A stretch of DNA of 64,000 nucleotides from Ferribacterium limneticum (lineage in GTDB: Bacteria; Pseudomonadota; Gammaproteobacteria; Burkholderiales; Rhodocyclaceae). The position numbers were made by a program, and so were the translations under genes. The stretch lies in NCBI RefSeq assembly GCF_020510625.1, contig NZ_CP075191.1, forward strand, positions 3,036,001 through 3,100,000, read 5' to 3'. Positions 1-9,284 of this stretch are shown here, piece after piece (position 1 is the stretch's first letter; each line of letters begins with the position of its first letter). The notes under the pieces are model-generated. The model made no database searches. It had not been told where the DNA came from and was given only the letters and a program-made list of their open reading frames with translations.

Positions 1-1
1 G

Positions 2-295
2 CATGAGTGGGGCAGCAAAGGCATCCGCCGCGTCGACATCATCTGCCCCGGTTTTGTCGCCGATTGCCTGGAAACCCTGGAAGAAATCGCCCAGGAAGGC
101 CGCGACGATTTCCTGAAGGCTGGCGGCAAGGAATACCACTACATCCCGGCGCTGAACGAGGACGACGCCTGGATCAAGGCCCTGGCCGACATCACCGAGC
201 AGCATCTGGGCGGCTGGGAAACCAAGACCGCCGTCGACCCGCATGCGCTGGAAACCAGCGCCCGAGAAGCTTTCAAATTCGGCGCCCGGACTTGA
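2..295 (+). CDS. hemH: Ferrochelatase, C-terminal part (5' end outside window)
   Basis: This is the last part of ferrochelatase, the enzyme that inserts Fe2+ into protoporphyrin IX in the final step of haem synthesis. Reading from base 2, about 97 residues are present, including the family's C-terminal block [20 protein letters not shown] and a following region ([15 protein letters not shown]) that matches the usual HemH tail. It ends at TGA 293-295. The N-terminal two thirds, including the catalytic His region, lie outside the window. A haem-synthesis gene sits about 1.6 kb upstream of a receptor with a c-type haem motif, but I see no evidence for a functional link. Confidence 0.9.
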   Translation, partial: HEWGSKGIRRVDIICPGFVADCLETLEEIAQEGRDDFLKAGGKEYHYIPALNEDDAWIKALADITEQHLGGWETKTAVDPHALETSAREAFKFGART

Positions 296-346
296 AATTC
301 GTCAGATGGCACAAATATCAGGACCACCTGATATTTGGAGTCTGAG

Positions 347-790
347 ATGTCTGAAAGCCTGCACCTCGTCTGCCCGCATTGCGCCGCGGTCAATCGCATT
401 CCGGCAGCAAAACTGGGCGATGCCCCGAACTGCGGCCAATGCAAGCAGCCCCTGTTCACCGGCGAACCGCTGGAGCTGAGCGCGGCCAACTTCGACCGCC
501 ACCTATCGCGCAATGACCTGCCGGTGGTCGTCGATTTCTGGGCACCATGGTGTGGTCCATGCCGGACGATGGCGCCGAACTTCCATCAGGCCGCCATCGA
601 TCTCGAACCCTACGCCCGACTGGTCAAGGTCGATACCGAAGCCGAACAGCAGCTGGCAGCCCGCTTCAATATCCGCAGCATTCCGACCCTGGCAATTTTT
701 TTACACGGCCGCGAAATCGCCCGCCAGAGCGGCGCTCTCGACCTCGGCACGCTGAAACGCTGGCTACAGCCGCATCTTTACAGGCCTTAA
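347..790 (+). CDS. trxC: Thioredoxin 2 (zinc-binding thioredoxin)
   Basis: Cytoplasmic disulfide reductase of the Trx2 type, 147 aa. The N-terminal zinc site is visible as C9-P-H-C12 and C29-G-Q-C32. The redox motif WCGPC follows at residues 68-72, within FWAPWCGPCR. The fold ends normally with the SIPTLAIF cis-Pro region. A TTG codon lies 12 bases upstream in frame, but ATG 347 is preferred: GGAG at 337-340 is well spaced for it, and Trx2 proteins begin a few residues before the first zinc Cys. The gene is separated from hemH by about 50 bases and could share its transcript. Trx2 proteins act in oxidative stress; no regulator site was recognised here. Confidence 0.93.
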   Translation: MSESLHLVCPHCAAVNRIPAAKLGDAPNCGQCKQPLFTGEPLELSAANFDRHLSRNDLPVVVDFWAPWCGPCRTMAPNFHQAAIDLEPYARLVKVDTEAEQQLAARFNIRSIPTLAIFLHGREIARQSGALDLGTLKRWLQPHLYRP

Positions 791-846
791 CTTCTTCCTT
801 CGGCTGCCGTTAACAGTGTGTCGAAACACACGCCGCGGAGGCCACC

Positions 847-1905
847 ATGAAAATCGCCAGCGCCAGCCTGCAATTGGCCTCGTCACACGCCAGCACACAG
901 CGGCATGAAGTCAGTGAATCGCTGAAAATGTGGGTCGGGCCGCGTCGTCCGGACTTTGCCAATGAAAACATGTCCGGCAGCCGCCCCCGGCTAACTGACA
1001 GCGTCACCCTCTCCGATGCCGGTAAAGCCGCCAGCAGCGTCAAATCAGCCGATAACGCAGACAATGACGAGATCGACAACGATCCGAAGCTGAGCCTGAT
1101 CCGCTCCATGATCGAGATGCTGACCGGGCAACGGATCAAGATTTTCAACGCCAGCGAACTGCAGACCGAAGATACGGTGCCGGAAATCGCGGCGCCTCCC
1201 GCTGCCACCGCTTCACAGCCGGCCCAAGCCGCTGGATACGGCGTCGAATACGATTATCACGAGTCCTATACCGAGACCGAGCAAACCACTTTCGCCGCCA
1301 GCGGCAAGGTGACCACTGCCGATGGGCGGGAAATCAGCTTCGACCTGCAGCTTTCCATGTCGCGCAGCTACCACGAGGAAAGTAATGTCAGCCTGCGCCT
1401 TGGCGATGCAGCTCGCAAGACCGATCCGCTGGTCCTGAATTTCTCGGGCAGCGCGGCGCAACTGACCGATCAGCGCTTCGCCTTCGACCTCAATGCCGAC
1501 GGCAGCAATGAGCAAATCAACTTTGTCGCACCGGGCAGCGGCTTTCTGGTTTTCGACCGAAACCAGGATGGCAAGGTCAATAACGGCAGTGAACTGTTTG
1601 GTCCGGGGACTGGCGACGGCTTCATCGAATTGGCCAAGCTGGATGGCGACAAGAATGGCTGGATCGATGAAAGCGATGCTGCATTCGAACAACTTCAGGT
1701 CTGGACGCGAACATCCGACGGTGCCGAGCAACTGCAGTCACTCGCTTCAGCCGGCGTCGGTGCAATCTCCCTGAGCCACGTCGGCACGCCATTTGACATC
1801 AAGACAAATGCCAATGAACTACTTGGCCAAATTCGCACTTCTGCAATCTTTTTGCAGGAATCTGGTGCGGCTGGCACAATCCAGCAAATCGATTTGACCG
1901 CCTGA
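847..1905 (+). CDS. EF-hand-like calcium-binding protein of unknown function
   Basis: 352 aa protein with a strong GGAGG ribosome site just before ATG 847. No signal peptide or membrane segment is seen. Three acidic, Asp/Asn/Gly-rich loops of EF-hand or dockerin type occur in the C-terminal half: FDLNADGSNE near residue 214, FDRNQDGKVNNGSELFG near 236 and LDGDKNGWIDESD near 265. The N-terminal 130 residues are polar and low in complexity; the middle (about 145-215) is predicted beta-rich. The combination of 'D-x-N-x-D-G-K-V-x-N-G-S-E-L-F-G' with a following 'DGDKNGWID' loop recurs in uncharacterised proteobacterial proteins. The absence of a signal peptide means export would need another route. 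Its function is not known; it lies 33 bases before the chemoreceptor gene and may be co-transcribed. Confidence 0.75.
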   Translation: MKIASASLQLASSHASTQRHEVSESLKMWVGPRRPDFANENMSGSRPRLTDSVTLSDAGKAASSVKSADNADNDEIDNDPKLSLIRSMIEMLTGQRIKIFNASELQTEDTVPEIAAPPAATASQPAQAAGYGVEYDYHESYTETEQTTFAASGKVTTADGREISFDLQLSMSRSYHEESNVSLRLGDAARKTDPLVLNFSGSAAQLTDQRFAFDLNADGSNEQINFVAPGSGFLVFDRNQDGKVNNGSELFGPGTGDGFIELAKLDGDKNGWIDESDAAFEQLQVWTRTSDGAEQLQSLASAGVGAISLSHVGTPFDIKTNANELLGQIRTSAIFLQESGAAGTIQQIDLTA

Positions 1906-1938
1906 TCATTCAAGGCGGAGGGGACTCAAGGGGACTTA

Positions 1939-3558
1939 ATGCTGCGCTTTGCCGATTTGAAGATTTGGGTACGCCTGACCGCGGCCATCTGGGTTGTTCT
2001 CGCCATCATCTGGGCCGGCACTATCGTCTGGACCACGCAGGTGAGCAAAGACACCGCCATTCGACAAGCCCAGGACTTCTCGAAGAGCATCCACGAGATG
2101 ACCATGGCCGGACTGACCGGCATGATGATCACCGGCACGGTCGGCCAGCGCGAGGTATTCCTCGACCAGATCAAGCAGTTGTCGATCATCAAGGATCTGC
2201 ATGTCGCCCGCAGCGAGGCAGTCACCAAGCTTTACGGCCCGGACACGAAAGCCAGCCGCGATCTCGACCCGCTCGAAAAACAGGTGATGGCCTCCGGCAC
2301 ACCCTATCTGGCCGTCGAATCGGCCAATGGCAGTTCTTACCTGCAGGTCATCAACCCGACCAAGGCCTCGAAAAACTATCTCGGCAAGGATTGCATCATC
2401 TGCCACCAGGTGCCGGAAGGTACCGTGCTCGGCGTCGTCAGCATGAAGGTATCCCTTGACTCGGTTGAAGCCGAGGTCTCGGCCTTCCGCCTGAAAATTG
2501 CCGGTGTCGCACTGGCTGCACTGGGCGCCCTGCTGGTCATCATCTATCTGATCACCAACCATTTCGTTACTGTGCCGCTTGAGGAACTGCGCAAGGGCCT
2601 GAGCGACATCGCCCGCGGCGAGGGCGATCTGACCCGCCGCCTGCCGGTCAAGGGACAGGACGAAGTCGGCCAGTCGGCGGCTGTTTTCAATGAAATGATG
2701 GAAAACTTCAACCAGCTGGTTCGCCAGGTCCGCGACTCGGCCAGCCAGGTTTCCGCCCGCGTCGCAGCCTTGTCGGACAGCGCCGACCGGGTGACGCAAA
2801 GCTCCCATCAGCAGAACGAGAAATCCAACCAGGCGGCAACCGCCGTCGAACAACTGGTCTCCAGCATTTCGTCGATTGCCCAGAGTGCCGAGCATGTCCA
2901 GCACCAGTCCCAGGAAAGCCTGGCCCGAGCCAACGAAGGCAGCCGCAACCTGGGTGTACTGCTTGGCGAAATGAATGTCGTTGAGCGCGCCGTCAAGGAA
3001 ATGGCCGAATCGGTCAATAACTTCGTCCGCAACACCGAATCGATCACGCTGATGACCCGTGAGGTCAAGGACATCGCCGAGCAGACCAACCTGTTGGCCC
3101 TGAATGCCGCCATCGAAGCCGCCCGTGCCGGCGAGCAAGGTCGCGGCTTTGCGGTGGTGGCCGACGAAGTACGCAAGCTGGCCGAAAAATCTTCCCGTTC
3201 AGCCAGTGAAATCGATGCCATCACGGCCAACCTCAGCGCCCAGTCGGTCGCTGTCCGGCGCAGCATCGAAGAGGGACTGGAACACCTGGAGTCCAGCCAA
3301 TCGGCGGTCACCTCGGTCTCCAACATCCTGCAGGCGACCAACGGTTCGGTTGCGGAAGTCGGCCACGGGCTGGATGCCATCGCCTCGGCCACCGATCAGC
3401 AGCGCCGCTTCTCGGGCGATGTCGAACACAGCATTGAAGCCATCGCCGGCATGGCCCGCGAGAACTCCGGCACGGTCGAACAGACGGCTGGGGCAGCGCA
3501 CGACCTCAAGCGACTGGCCGAAGGACTGGCCAGCCTGGTCGGACGCTTCAAGGTCTGA
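1939..3558 (+). CDS. Methyl-accepting chemotaxis protein with c-type haem motif
   Basis: 539 aa chemoreceptor. It has a TM helix at about residues 13-31, a periplasmic region of about 150 residues, a second TM at about 187-207, a HAMP domain (about 208-262, including [20 protein letters not shown]), and a long cytoplasmic coiled coil. The highly conserved signalling tip is [20 protein letters not shown]. The unusual point is C152-I-I-C-H156 in the periplasmic region, a CxxCH c-type haem attachment motif followed by a short segment (GVVSMKVSL) leading into TM2. By family knowledge, CxxCH receptors sense redox state, O2 or NO. No C-terminal CheR-tethering pentapeptide is seen; the protein ends in GRFKV. 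Start ATG 1939 has a G-rich ribosome site upstream. The adjacent upstream gene is the EF-hand protein; the next gene downstream is convergent. Confidence 0.92.
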   Translation: MLRFADLKIWVRLTAAIWVVLAIIWAGTIVWTTQVSKDTAIRQAQDFSKSIHEMTMAGLTGMMITGTVGQREVFLDQIKQLSIIKDLHVARSEAVTKLYGPDTKASRDLDPLEKQVMASGTPYLAVESANGSSYLQVINPTKASKNYLGKDCIICHQVPEGTVLGVVSMKVSLDSVEAEVSAFRLKIAGVALAALGALLVIIYLITNHFVTVPLEELRKGLSDIARGEGDLTRRLPVKGQDEVGQSAAVFNEMMENFNQLVRQVRDSASQVSARVAALSDSADRVTQSSHQQNEKSNQAATAVEQLVSSISSIAQSAEHVQHQSQESLARANEGSRNLGVLLGEMNVVERAVKEMAESVNNFVRNTESITLMTREVKDIAEQTNLLALNAAIEAARAGEQGRGFAVVADEVRKLAEKSSRSASEIDAITANLSAQSVAVRRSIEEGLEHLESSQSAVTSVSNILQATNGSVAEVGHGLDAIASATDQQRRFSGDVEHSIEAIAGMARENSGTVEQTAGAAHDLKRLAEGLASLVGRFKV

Positions 3559-3560
3559 TT

Positions 3561-3630
3561 AGTTGCTAGTCGGTCGTTGGTGGTCGCTAGCCACGCACTG
3601 CTAGCGACCAGCAACTACTGACTACCGATT
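3561..3630. repeat. Imperfect inverted repeat between convergent genes
   Basis: The core arms are 3577-3591 and 3600-3614 (TTGGTGGTCGCTAGC against GCTAGCGACCAGCAA, one mismatch) with an 8-base loop. Weaker complementarity continues outward to about 35 bases per arm. The word GCTAG occurs three times. It fills the gap between the stop codons of the chemoreceptor and the convergent kinase. There is no clear U-tract, so it is either an unusual bidirectional terminator or a copy of a dispersed intergenic repeat. Confidence 0.6.
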
Positions 3631-3633
3631 AAG

Positions 3634-4998
3634 TCACATGGGCGCCAGTTCGAGGTCCATGCCGCCTGCCGGACGTGAACCGCCGGTCAGCGAGCCTGTC
3701 GCACTCTGGACCGCGGGCAGCCCTTGCGCCGCGGCAATCCGGTTAACTTCCCGCATCCGCCCGATCATTCTGGACAGCAAGGCATTCCGCATGCGCTCCA
3801 GCAGTTCCTCGGATGACAGGGCCAGTGCAGCCGCATTGATCTCCAGGAAAAGCGTCGGTTCCAGCGTCACAGCCGTGGAGCAACGCTGATCGCTGGCCGG
3901 GTGCAGATAAGCCACTTCACCGACCGGTTCACTGACACCAAGGCGGCACAAGGCCTTGCCATCGATCGACACTTCGACCGATCCGGAAATAATGACTCCG
4001 AAGAACTTGTTGCGCTCCCCCTGGCGGATCAAGGCCACATTGGGCGAAACCTCGCGCCAGACAGCGACCCGCAATACTTCCCAGATTTCAATGTTTTCAA
4101 ATTCGGTAAAAAAGTCGAGCCGGCGCAAGGTCTCGAAATGACTGGTGTCCTGCGCGGTATCGTCCTCTTCGAGCATCTGATAGCGCACCGCCGACAAATC
4201 CTTGGCGAACTCGGCCCCGTTGCGATAACGGCTGTAAAGATCCTTTTCCAGCGCCCGACGCAAAATGGCGTTGAGGCCCTCCGGCAGATTCGGGTTGAGC
4301 GCCGTGACGGCAGGCGCATCGGTATTGATGATGCGATAGATCAGCGTGGCCTGATTGTTGGCGCGGAATGGCAGGCGCCCGGTCAGCAGTTGGAACAACA
4401 ACACGCCCAGCGAATAGAGATCGGTCTTCTGGTTGAGTGGATAGCCCTTGATCTGCTCCGGCGACATGTAGGCCGGCGAACCGACGCCCATGATGAACGT
4501 GGAATCGCGGTCCATGTCCTTGTTCATGTTCAGCGCCAGTCCGAAATCGGCGATCTTCGCTTCGTCGTTGGCCGCCACCATAATGTTGGCCGGCTTGATA
4601 TCGCGGTGGATGATGCCCTGCCGATAGGCGGCGTCGAGCGCCATGCAGCACTTGAAGATGATGCCGATCACCCGGTGCATGGGGAGCAATTTGTCGATGC
4701 GGGTGTGTTCTTCGAGTGAAAAGCCCTCGATGTACTCCATGGCCAGATAGGCGAAATCATCCTCGACCACGGCCTCGTAAACCCGAACGATATTCGGGTG
4801 GTTCAGTCGCGTCGAAACCATCCCCTCATTCTGGAAAAGCTTGCGCATGCGACGTGACATCGCCGCGCTGTCCTGTCCGAAGCGGATGACCTTGACGGCG
4901 ACCTGGCGGCTGGAATCCGGGTCGTCACAAAGGTAGACCGTCGCGGTCGCCCCCTTGCCCAGTTCGCGAATCACGCGATATTTGCCGATTGTTTCCAT
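3634..4998 (-). CDS. Ser/Thr protein kinase fused to cyclic-nucleotide-binding domain
   Basis: 454 aa. Residues 1 to about 265 form a Hanks-type kinase: glycine loop GKGATATV (14-21), catalytic Lys36 in VAVKVI, catalytic loop HRDIKPANI, magnesium loop DFGLA, and SPEQ in the activation segment. All residues needed for activity are present. Residues of about 300-425 look like a cNMP-binding/Crp-type beta barrel (RQGERNKFFGVIISGSVEVS, then GEVAYLHP). No transmembrane segment is seen, so the enzyme should be cytoplasmic, unlike PknB-type kinases. The inference is a kinase controlled by cAMP, c-di-GMP or another small ligand; the ligand cannot be read from the sequence. It is convergent with the chemoreceptor and divergent from grpE, and appears monocistronic. 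Confidence 0.88.
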   Translation of the reverse strand: METIGKYRVIRELGKGATATVYLCDDPDSSRQVAVKVIRFGQDSAAMSRRMRKLFQNEGMVSTRLNHPNIVRVYEAVVEDDFAYLAMEYIEGFSLEEHTRIDKLLPMHRVIGIIFKCCMALDAAYRQGIIHRDIKPANIMVAANDEAKIADFGLALNMNKDMDRDSTFIMGVGSPAYMSPEQIKGYPLNQKTDLYSLGVLLFQLLTGRLPFRANNQATLIYRIINTDAPAVTALNPNLPEGLNAILRRALEKDLYSRYRNGAEFAKDLSAVRYQMLEEDDTAQDTSHFETLRRLDFFTEFENIEIWEVLRVAVWREVSPNVALIRQGERNKFFGVIISGSVEVSIDGKALCRLGVSEPVGEVAYLHPASDQRCSTAVTLEPTLFLEINAAALALSSEELLERMRNALLSRMIGRMREVNRIAAAQGLPAVQSATGSLTGGSRPAGGMDLELAPM

Positions 4999-5092
4999 TC
5001 AGGATGCGCGGGAAAAAGTCACCGAATTATCGTAGCACGGTGCCTTGGGGGCAGTAGAAGAATTCAACGATAAAGAATTTTCGCCGGCCGCC

Positions 5093-5120
5093 CTTGAAAG
5101 ATCGCTTTTCGGCCCAAATT
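5093..5120 (+). promoter_or_regulatory. Heat-shock (sigma-32) promoter for grpE-dnaK-dnaJ
   Basis: CTTGAA at 5093-5098 matches the sigma-32 -35 element. CCCAAATT at 5113-5120 resembles the CCCCATNT -10 element, with a 14-base spacer. It lies 29 bases before the grpE start. No CIRCE inverted repeat was found in this region, so control by RpoH rather than HrcA is the simpler reading at this site. Confidence 0.75.
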
Positions 5121-5149
5121 ACTGAAACAGCTTTTTTGGAGAAACCTTC

Positions 5150-5716
5150 ATGTCCAACCCCGAAAACGCCCAGGAAGCCATGCTGGGCAACGAATCTGCC
5201 ACCACCCCCGCCGTCGAACCGGTCGCCGAGCCGGCCGCTGAACAACACACCGACACCCTGCCGAGCATTGAAGAGCAGTTCCGTGCCCTCGAACTGAAGG
5301 CCGCCGAACACTACGATGCCTGGCTGCGCGCCAAGGCCGAGGGCGAAAACATTCGCCGTCGCGCCCAGGACGACATTTCCAAGGCTCACAAGTTTGCCGT
5401 CGAGAAGTTTGCCGGCGAACTGCTGGCCGTCAAGGACAGCCTGGAAGCCGCCCTGGCCGTGCCGGAACAAACCGTCGACAGCTTCAAGTCCGGCGTCGAA
5501 CTGACACTGAAGCAACTGGTTGCCGCCTTCGACAAGAACGCCCTGATCGAAGTCAGCCCGGCTGGCGAGAAGTTCGATCCGCACAAGCACCAGGCCATCG
5601 GCATGGTCGATTCCGAACAGGAAGCCAATACCGTCGTTACCGTGCTGCAAAAAGGCTACCTGATCGCCGACCGCGTGCTGCGTCCGGCGCTGGTCATGGT
5701 CGCCAAGGGCAAATAA
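5150..5716 (+). CDS. grpE: Nucleotide exchange factor GrpE
   Basis: 188 aa co-chaperone that releases ADP from DnaK. The N-terminal 45 residues are acidic and disordered. A coiled-coil region follows ([27 protein letters not shown], cut here into its key part [11 protein letters not shown]). The C-terminal beta domain carries the family signature [13 protein letters not shown] and ends [13 protein letters not shown], as is typical. TTGGAG at 5136-5141 supports ATG 5150. It is the first gene of the grpE-dnaK-dnaJ set behind the sigma-32 promoter. hrcA is not next to it. Confidence 0.97.
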   Translation: MSNPENAQEAMLGNESATTPAVEPVAEPAAEQHTDTLPSIEEQFRALELKAAEHYDAWLRAKAEGENIRRRAQDDISKAHKFAVEKFAGELLAVKDSLEAALAVPEQTVDSFKSGVELTLKQLVAAFDKNALIEVSPAGEKFDPHKHQAIGMVDSEQEANTVVTVLQKGYLIADRVLRPALVMVAKGK

Positions 5717-5783
5717 ACACTTGAAATCGGGGGCCGCGCCCCCAATTCACGAACATCAGCAATTCATCTTTAAGGAACGAATC

Positions 5784-7727
5784 ATGGGCAAGATCATCGG
5801 TATTGACCTCGGCACCACCAACAGCTGCGTCGCCATCATGGAAGGCGGCCAGCCGAAGGTTATCGAAAACGCAGAAGGCGCACGCACCACGCCGTCCATC
5901 ATCGGCTACACCGAAGACGGCGAAATCCTGTGCGGCGCCCCGGCCAAGCGCCAGGCCGTGACAAACCCAAAGAACACGCTGTACGCCGTCAAGCGCCTGA
6001 TCGGCCGCCGCTTCGAAGAAAAGGAAGTGCAGAAGGACATCTCGCTGATGCCTTTCAAGATCGTCAAGGCCGACAACGGCGACGCCTGGGTTGAAGCGCG
6101 CGACAAGAAAATCGCCCCGCCGCAGGTTTCCGCCGAAGTGCTGCGCAAGATGAAGAAGACCGCCGAAGACTACCTCGGCGAAGAAGTGACCGAAGCCGTC
6201 ATCACCGTGCCGGCCTACTTCAACGACAGCCAGCGCCAAGCCACCAAGGACGCCGGCCGCATCGCCGGTCTGGAAGTCAAGCGCATCATCAACGAGCCGA
6301 CCGCTGCTGCCCTCGCCTTCGGCATGGACAAGACCAGCAAGAATGACCGCAAGATCGCCGTTTATGACCTCGGCGGCGGCACGTTCGACATCTCGATCAT
6401 CGAAATCGCCAACGTCGACGGCGAAACGCAGTTCGAAGTGCTGGCCACCAACGGCGACACCTTCCTTGGCGGCGAAGACTTCGACCAGCGCCTGATCGAC
6501 TACATCATCGACGAGTTCAAGAAGGAATCCGGCGTCAACCTGAAGGCTGACGTGCTGGCCCTGCAGCGCCTGAAAGAAGCCGCTGAAAAGGCCAAGATCG
6601 AGCTGTCCTCGAGCCAGCAGACCGAAATCAACCTGCCCTACATCACCGCTGACGCTTCCGGTCCGAAGCATCTGGCCCTGAAGGTCACCCGCGCCAAGTT
6701 CGAATCGCTGGTCGACGAGCTGGTCGAGCGCACTATGGCGCCTTGCGTCATGGCCCTCAAGGACGCCGGCTGCAAGATCAGCGATATCGACGACATCATC
6801 CTGGTCGGCGGCCAGTCCCGCATGCCCAAGGTGCAAGAGAAGGTCAAGGAAATCTTCGGCAAGGAACCGCGCAAGGACGTGAACCCGGACGAAGCCGTTG
6901 CCGTTGGCGCAGCCATCCAGGGCGGCGTGCTGCAAGGCGAAGTCAAGGACGTGCTGCTCCTCGACGTCACCCCGCTCTCCCTCGGTATCGAAACCCTGGG
7001 CGGCATCATGACCAAGCTGATCCAGAAGAACACGACGATCCCGACCAAGGCCTCGCAGACCTTCTCGACCGCCGACGACAACCAGGCTGCCGTGACCATC
7101 CACGTGCTGCAGGGTGAGCGCGAAGTGGCTTCCGGCAACAAGAGCCTCGGCCAGTTCAATCTGGAAGGCATCCCGCCGGCGCCGCGTGGCACGCCTCAGA
7201 TCGAAGTCATTTTCGACATCGACGCCAACGGCATCATGCACGTGACGGCCAAGGACAAGGCCACCGGCAAGGAAAACAAGATCACCATCAAGGCCAACTC
7301 CGGCTTGAGCGAGGCTGAAATTCAGGCCATGGTCAAGGACGCCGAGCTGCACGCCGAAGACGACAAGAAGGCGCACGAACTGGCCGATGCCCGCAACCAG
7401 GCCGACGGCATGGTGCACATGGTCAAGAAATCGCTGACTGAGTACGGCGACAAGCTCGATGCGGCCGAAAAAGCCAGCATCGAAGCCGCCATCAAGGATG
7501 TCGAGGACGTGCTGCGCGACGGCGACAAGGAAACCATCACCGCCAAGACCGAAGCCCTGTCGGCTGCTGCCCAGAAGCTGGGGGAAAAGATGTATGCCCA
7601 GCAACAGGCTGCTGAAGGCGCTGCTGCCGGTGCCGCCGGTGCAGGTGCCCAGCCACAAGGCGAGAAGACCGTTGAAGGCGACGTTGTCGATGCCGAATTT
7701 ACCGAAGTGAACAAGGACAAGAAGTAA
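5784..7727 (+). CDS. dnaK: Molecular chaperone DnaK (Hsp70)
   Basis: 647 aa ATP-dependent chaperone. The nucleotide-binding domain begins [16 protein letters not shown]. The other Hsp70 signatures are present as [12 protein letters not shown] and [13 protein letters not shown]. The substrate-binding domain follows [14 protein letters not shown]. The C-terminal lid ends in an Ala/Gly-rich tail and [14 protein letters not shown], as in other proteobacterial DnaK proteins. In-frame codons extend 63 bases upstream, but ATG 5784, with AAGGA at 5772-5776, gives the universal [10 protein letters not shown] start. It is 67 bases after grpE and probably in the same operon. Confidence 0.99.
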   Translation: MGKIIGIDLGTTNSCVAIMEGGQPKVIENAEGARTTPSIIGYTEDGEILCGAPAKRQAVTNPKNTLYAVKRLIGRRFEEKEVQKDISLMPFKIVKADNGDAWVEARDKKIAPPQVSAEVLRKMKKTAEDYLGEEVTEAVITVPAYFNDSQRQATKDAGRIAGLEVKRIINEPTAAALAFGMDKTSKNDRKIAVYDLGGGTFDISIIEIANVDGETQFEVLATNGDTFLGGEDFDQRLIDYIIDEFKKESGVNLKADVLALQRLKEAAEKAKIELSSSQQTEINLPYITADASGPKHLALKVTRAKFESLVDELVERTMAPCVMALKDAGCKISDIDDIILVGGQSRMPKVQEKVKEIFGKEPRKDVNPDEAVAVGAAIQGGVLQGEVKDVLLLDVTPLSLGIETLGGIMTKLIQKNTTIPTKASQTFSTADDNQAAVTIHVLQGEREVASGNKSLGQFNLEGIPPAPRGTPQIEVIFDIDANGIMHVTAKDKATGKENKITIKANSGLSEAEIQAMVKDAELHAEDDKKAHELADARNQADGMVHMVKKSLTEYGDKLDAAEKASIEAAIKDVEDVLRDGDKETITAKTEALSAAAQKLGEKMYAQQQAAEGAAAGAAGAGAQPQGEKTVEGDVVDAEFTEVNKDKK

Positions 7728-7810
7728 GTCCTGAAGCAACAGCCCGGCGCCGAGCCTCCCGGAAATCTCCGGCGGCGCTCGGCGCATTTGTCACTTGACG
7801 GGTAAAAACA

Positions 7811-8950
<1,140 letters not shown>

Positions 8951-9040
8951 TTGCCTGACCTTGCAGTTGAGGCTTCAAGGAGAAGGATTTCTTTGCGGAA
9001 TAATTAGCGGACTGACTTTTCCTGCCGAGTAGTGAATCAA

Positions 9041-9069
9041 GACCCGAGCCCATGCTCGGGTCTTTTTTT
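9041..9069 (+). terminator. Intrinsic terminator after dnaJ
   Basis: A perfect 9-bp stem (GACCCGAGC / GCTCGGGTC) with loop CCAT is followed by seven T. It ends the grpE-dnaK-dnaJ transcript. Confidence 0.92.
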
Positions 9070-9218
9070 GTCCAAACCCATGAGAAGGGCTATCGAAACA
9101 ATTTTCAATTTCCGGTAGTTGTCGCATGAGCCCAGACAAGGAATGCGCCCGTCCTCGATAGAGAATGGCAATATTTTTCACATTTCATAAGACTAATATC
9201 TCTATCCTGAGTGCTTTT
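9070..9218. other. Non-coding stretch between dnaJ terminator and binding-protein promoter
   Basis: The dnaJ-to-binding-protein gap (8951-9284) holds the terminator at 9041-9069 and a candidate promoter at 9219-9249. In the remaining bases I see no convincing gene, repeat or structured RNA. Short open frames here lack ribosome sites and look like chance. Confidence 0.5.
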
Positions 9219-9249
9219 GTGACAACGGCAAGCTTTCCCCTCATATAAT
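9219..9249 (+). promoter_or_regulatory. Candidate sigma-70 promoter for first binding-protein gene
   Basis: A perfect TATAAT lies at 9244-9249. GTGACA at 9219-9224 is a fair -35, although the 19-base spacer is longer than ideal. It lies about 36 bases before the start codon and downstream of the dnaJ terminator. Confidence 0.55.
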
Positions 9250-9284
9250 TTGGAAATAACCTGGCACTTCATAGCGAGAAACTC

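Noticed and set aside
4999..5150. Search for a CIRCE (HrcA) operator before grpE
   Set aside because: No TTAGCACTC-N9-GAGTGCTAA-like repeat was found; only the sigma-32 type promoter is supported.
5694..7787. A 697-codon open frame antisense to dnaK
   Set aside because: It mirrors dnaK codon by codon, has low-complexity Asp/Gly/Leu content and no ribosome site; it is produced by GC-rich codon bias.
9001..9181. Short open frame on the - strand in the dnaJ-downstream gap
   Set aside because: It runs across a strong terminator, has no ribosome site and no recognisable sequence.
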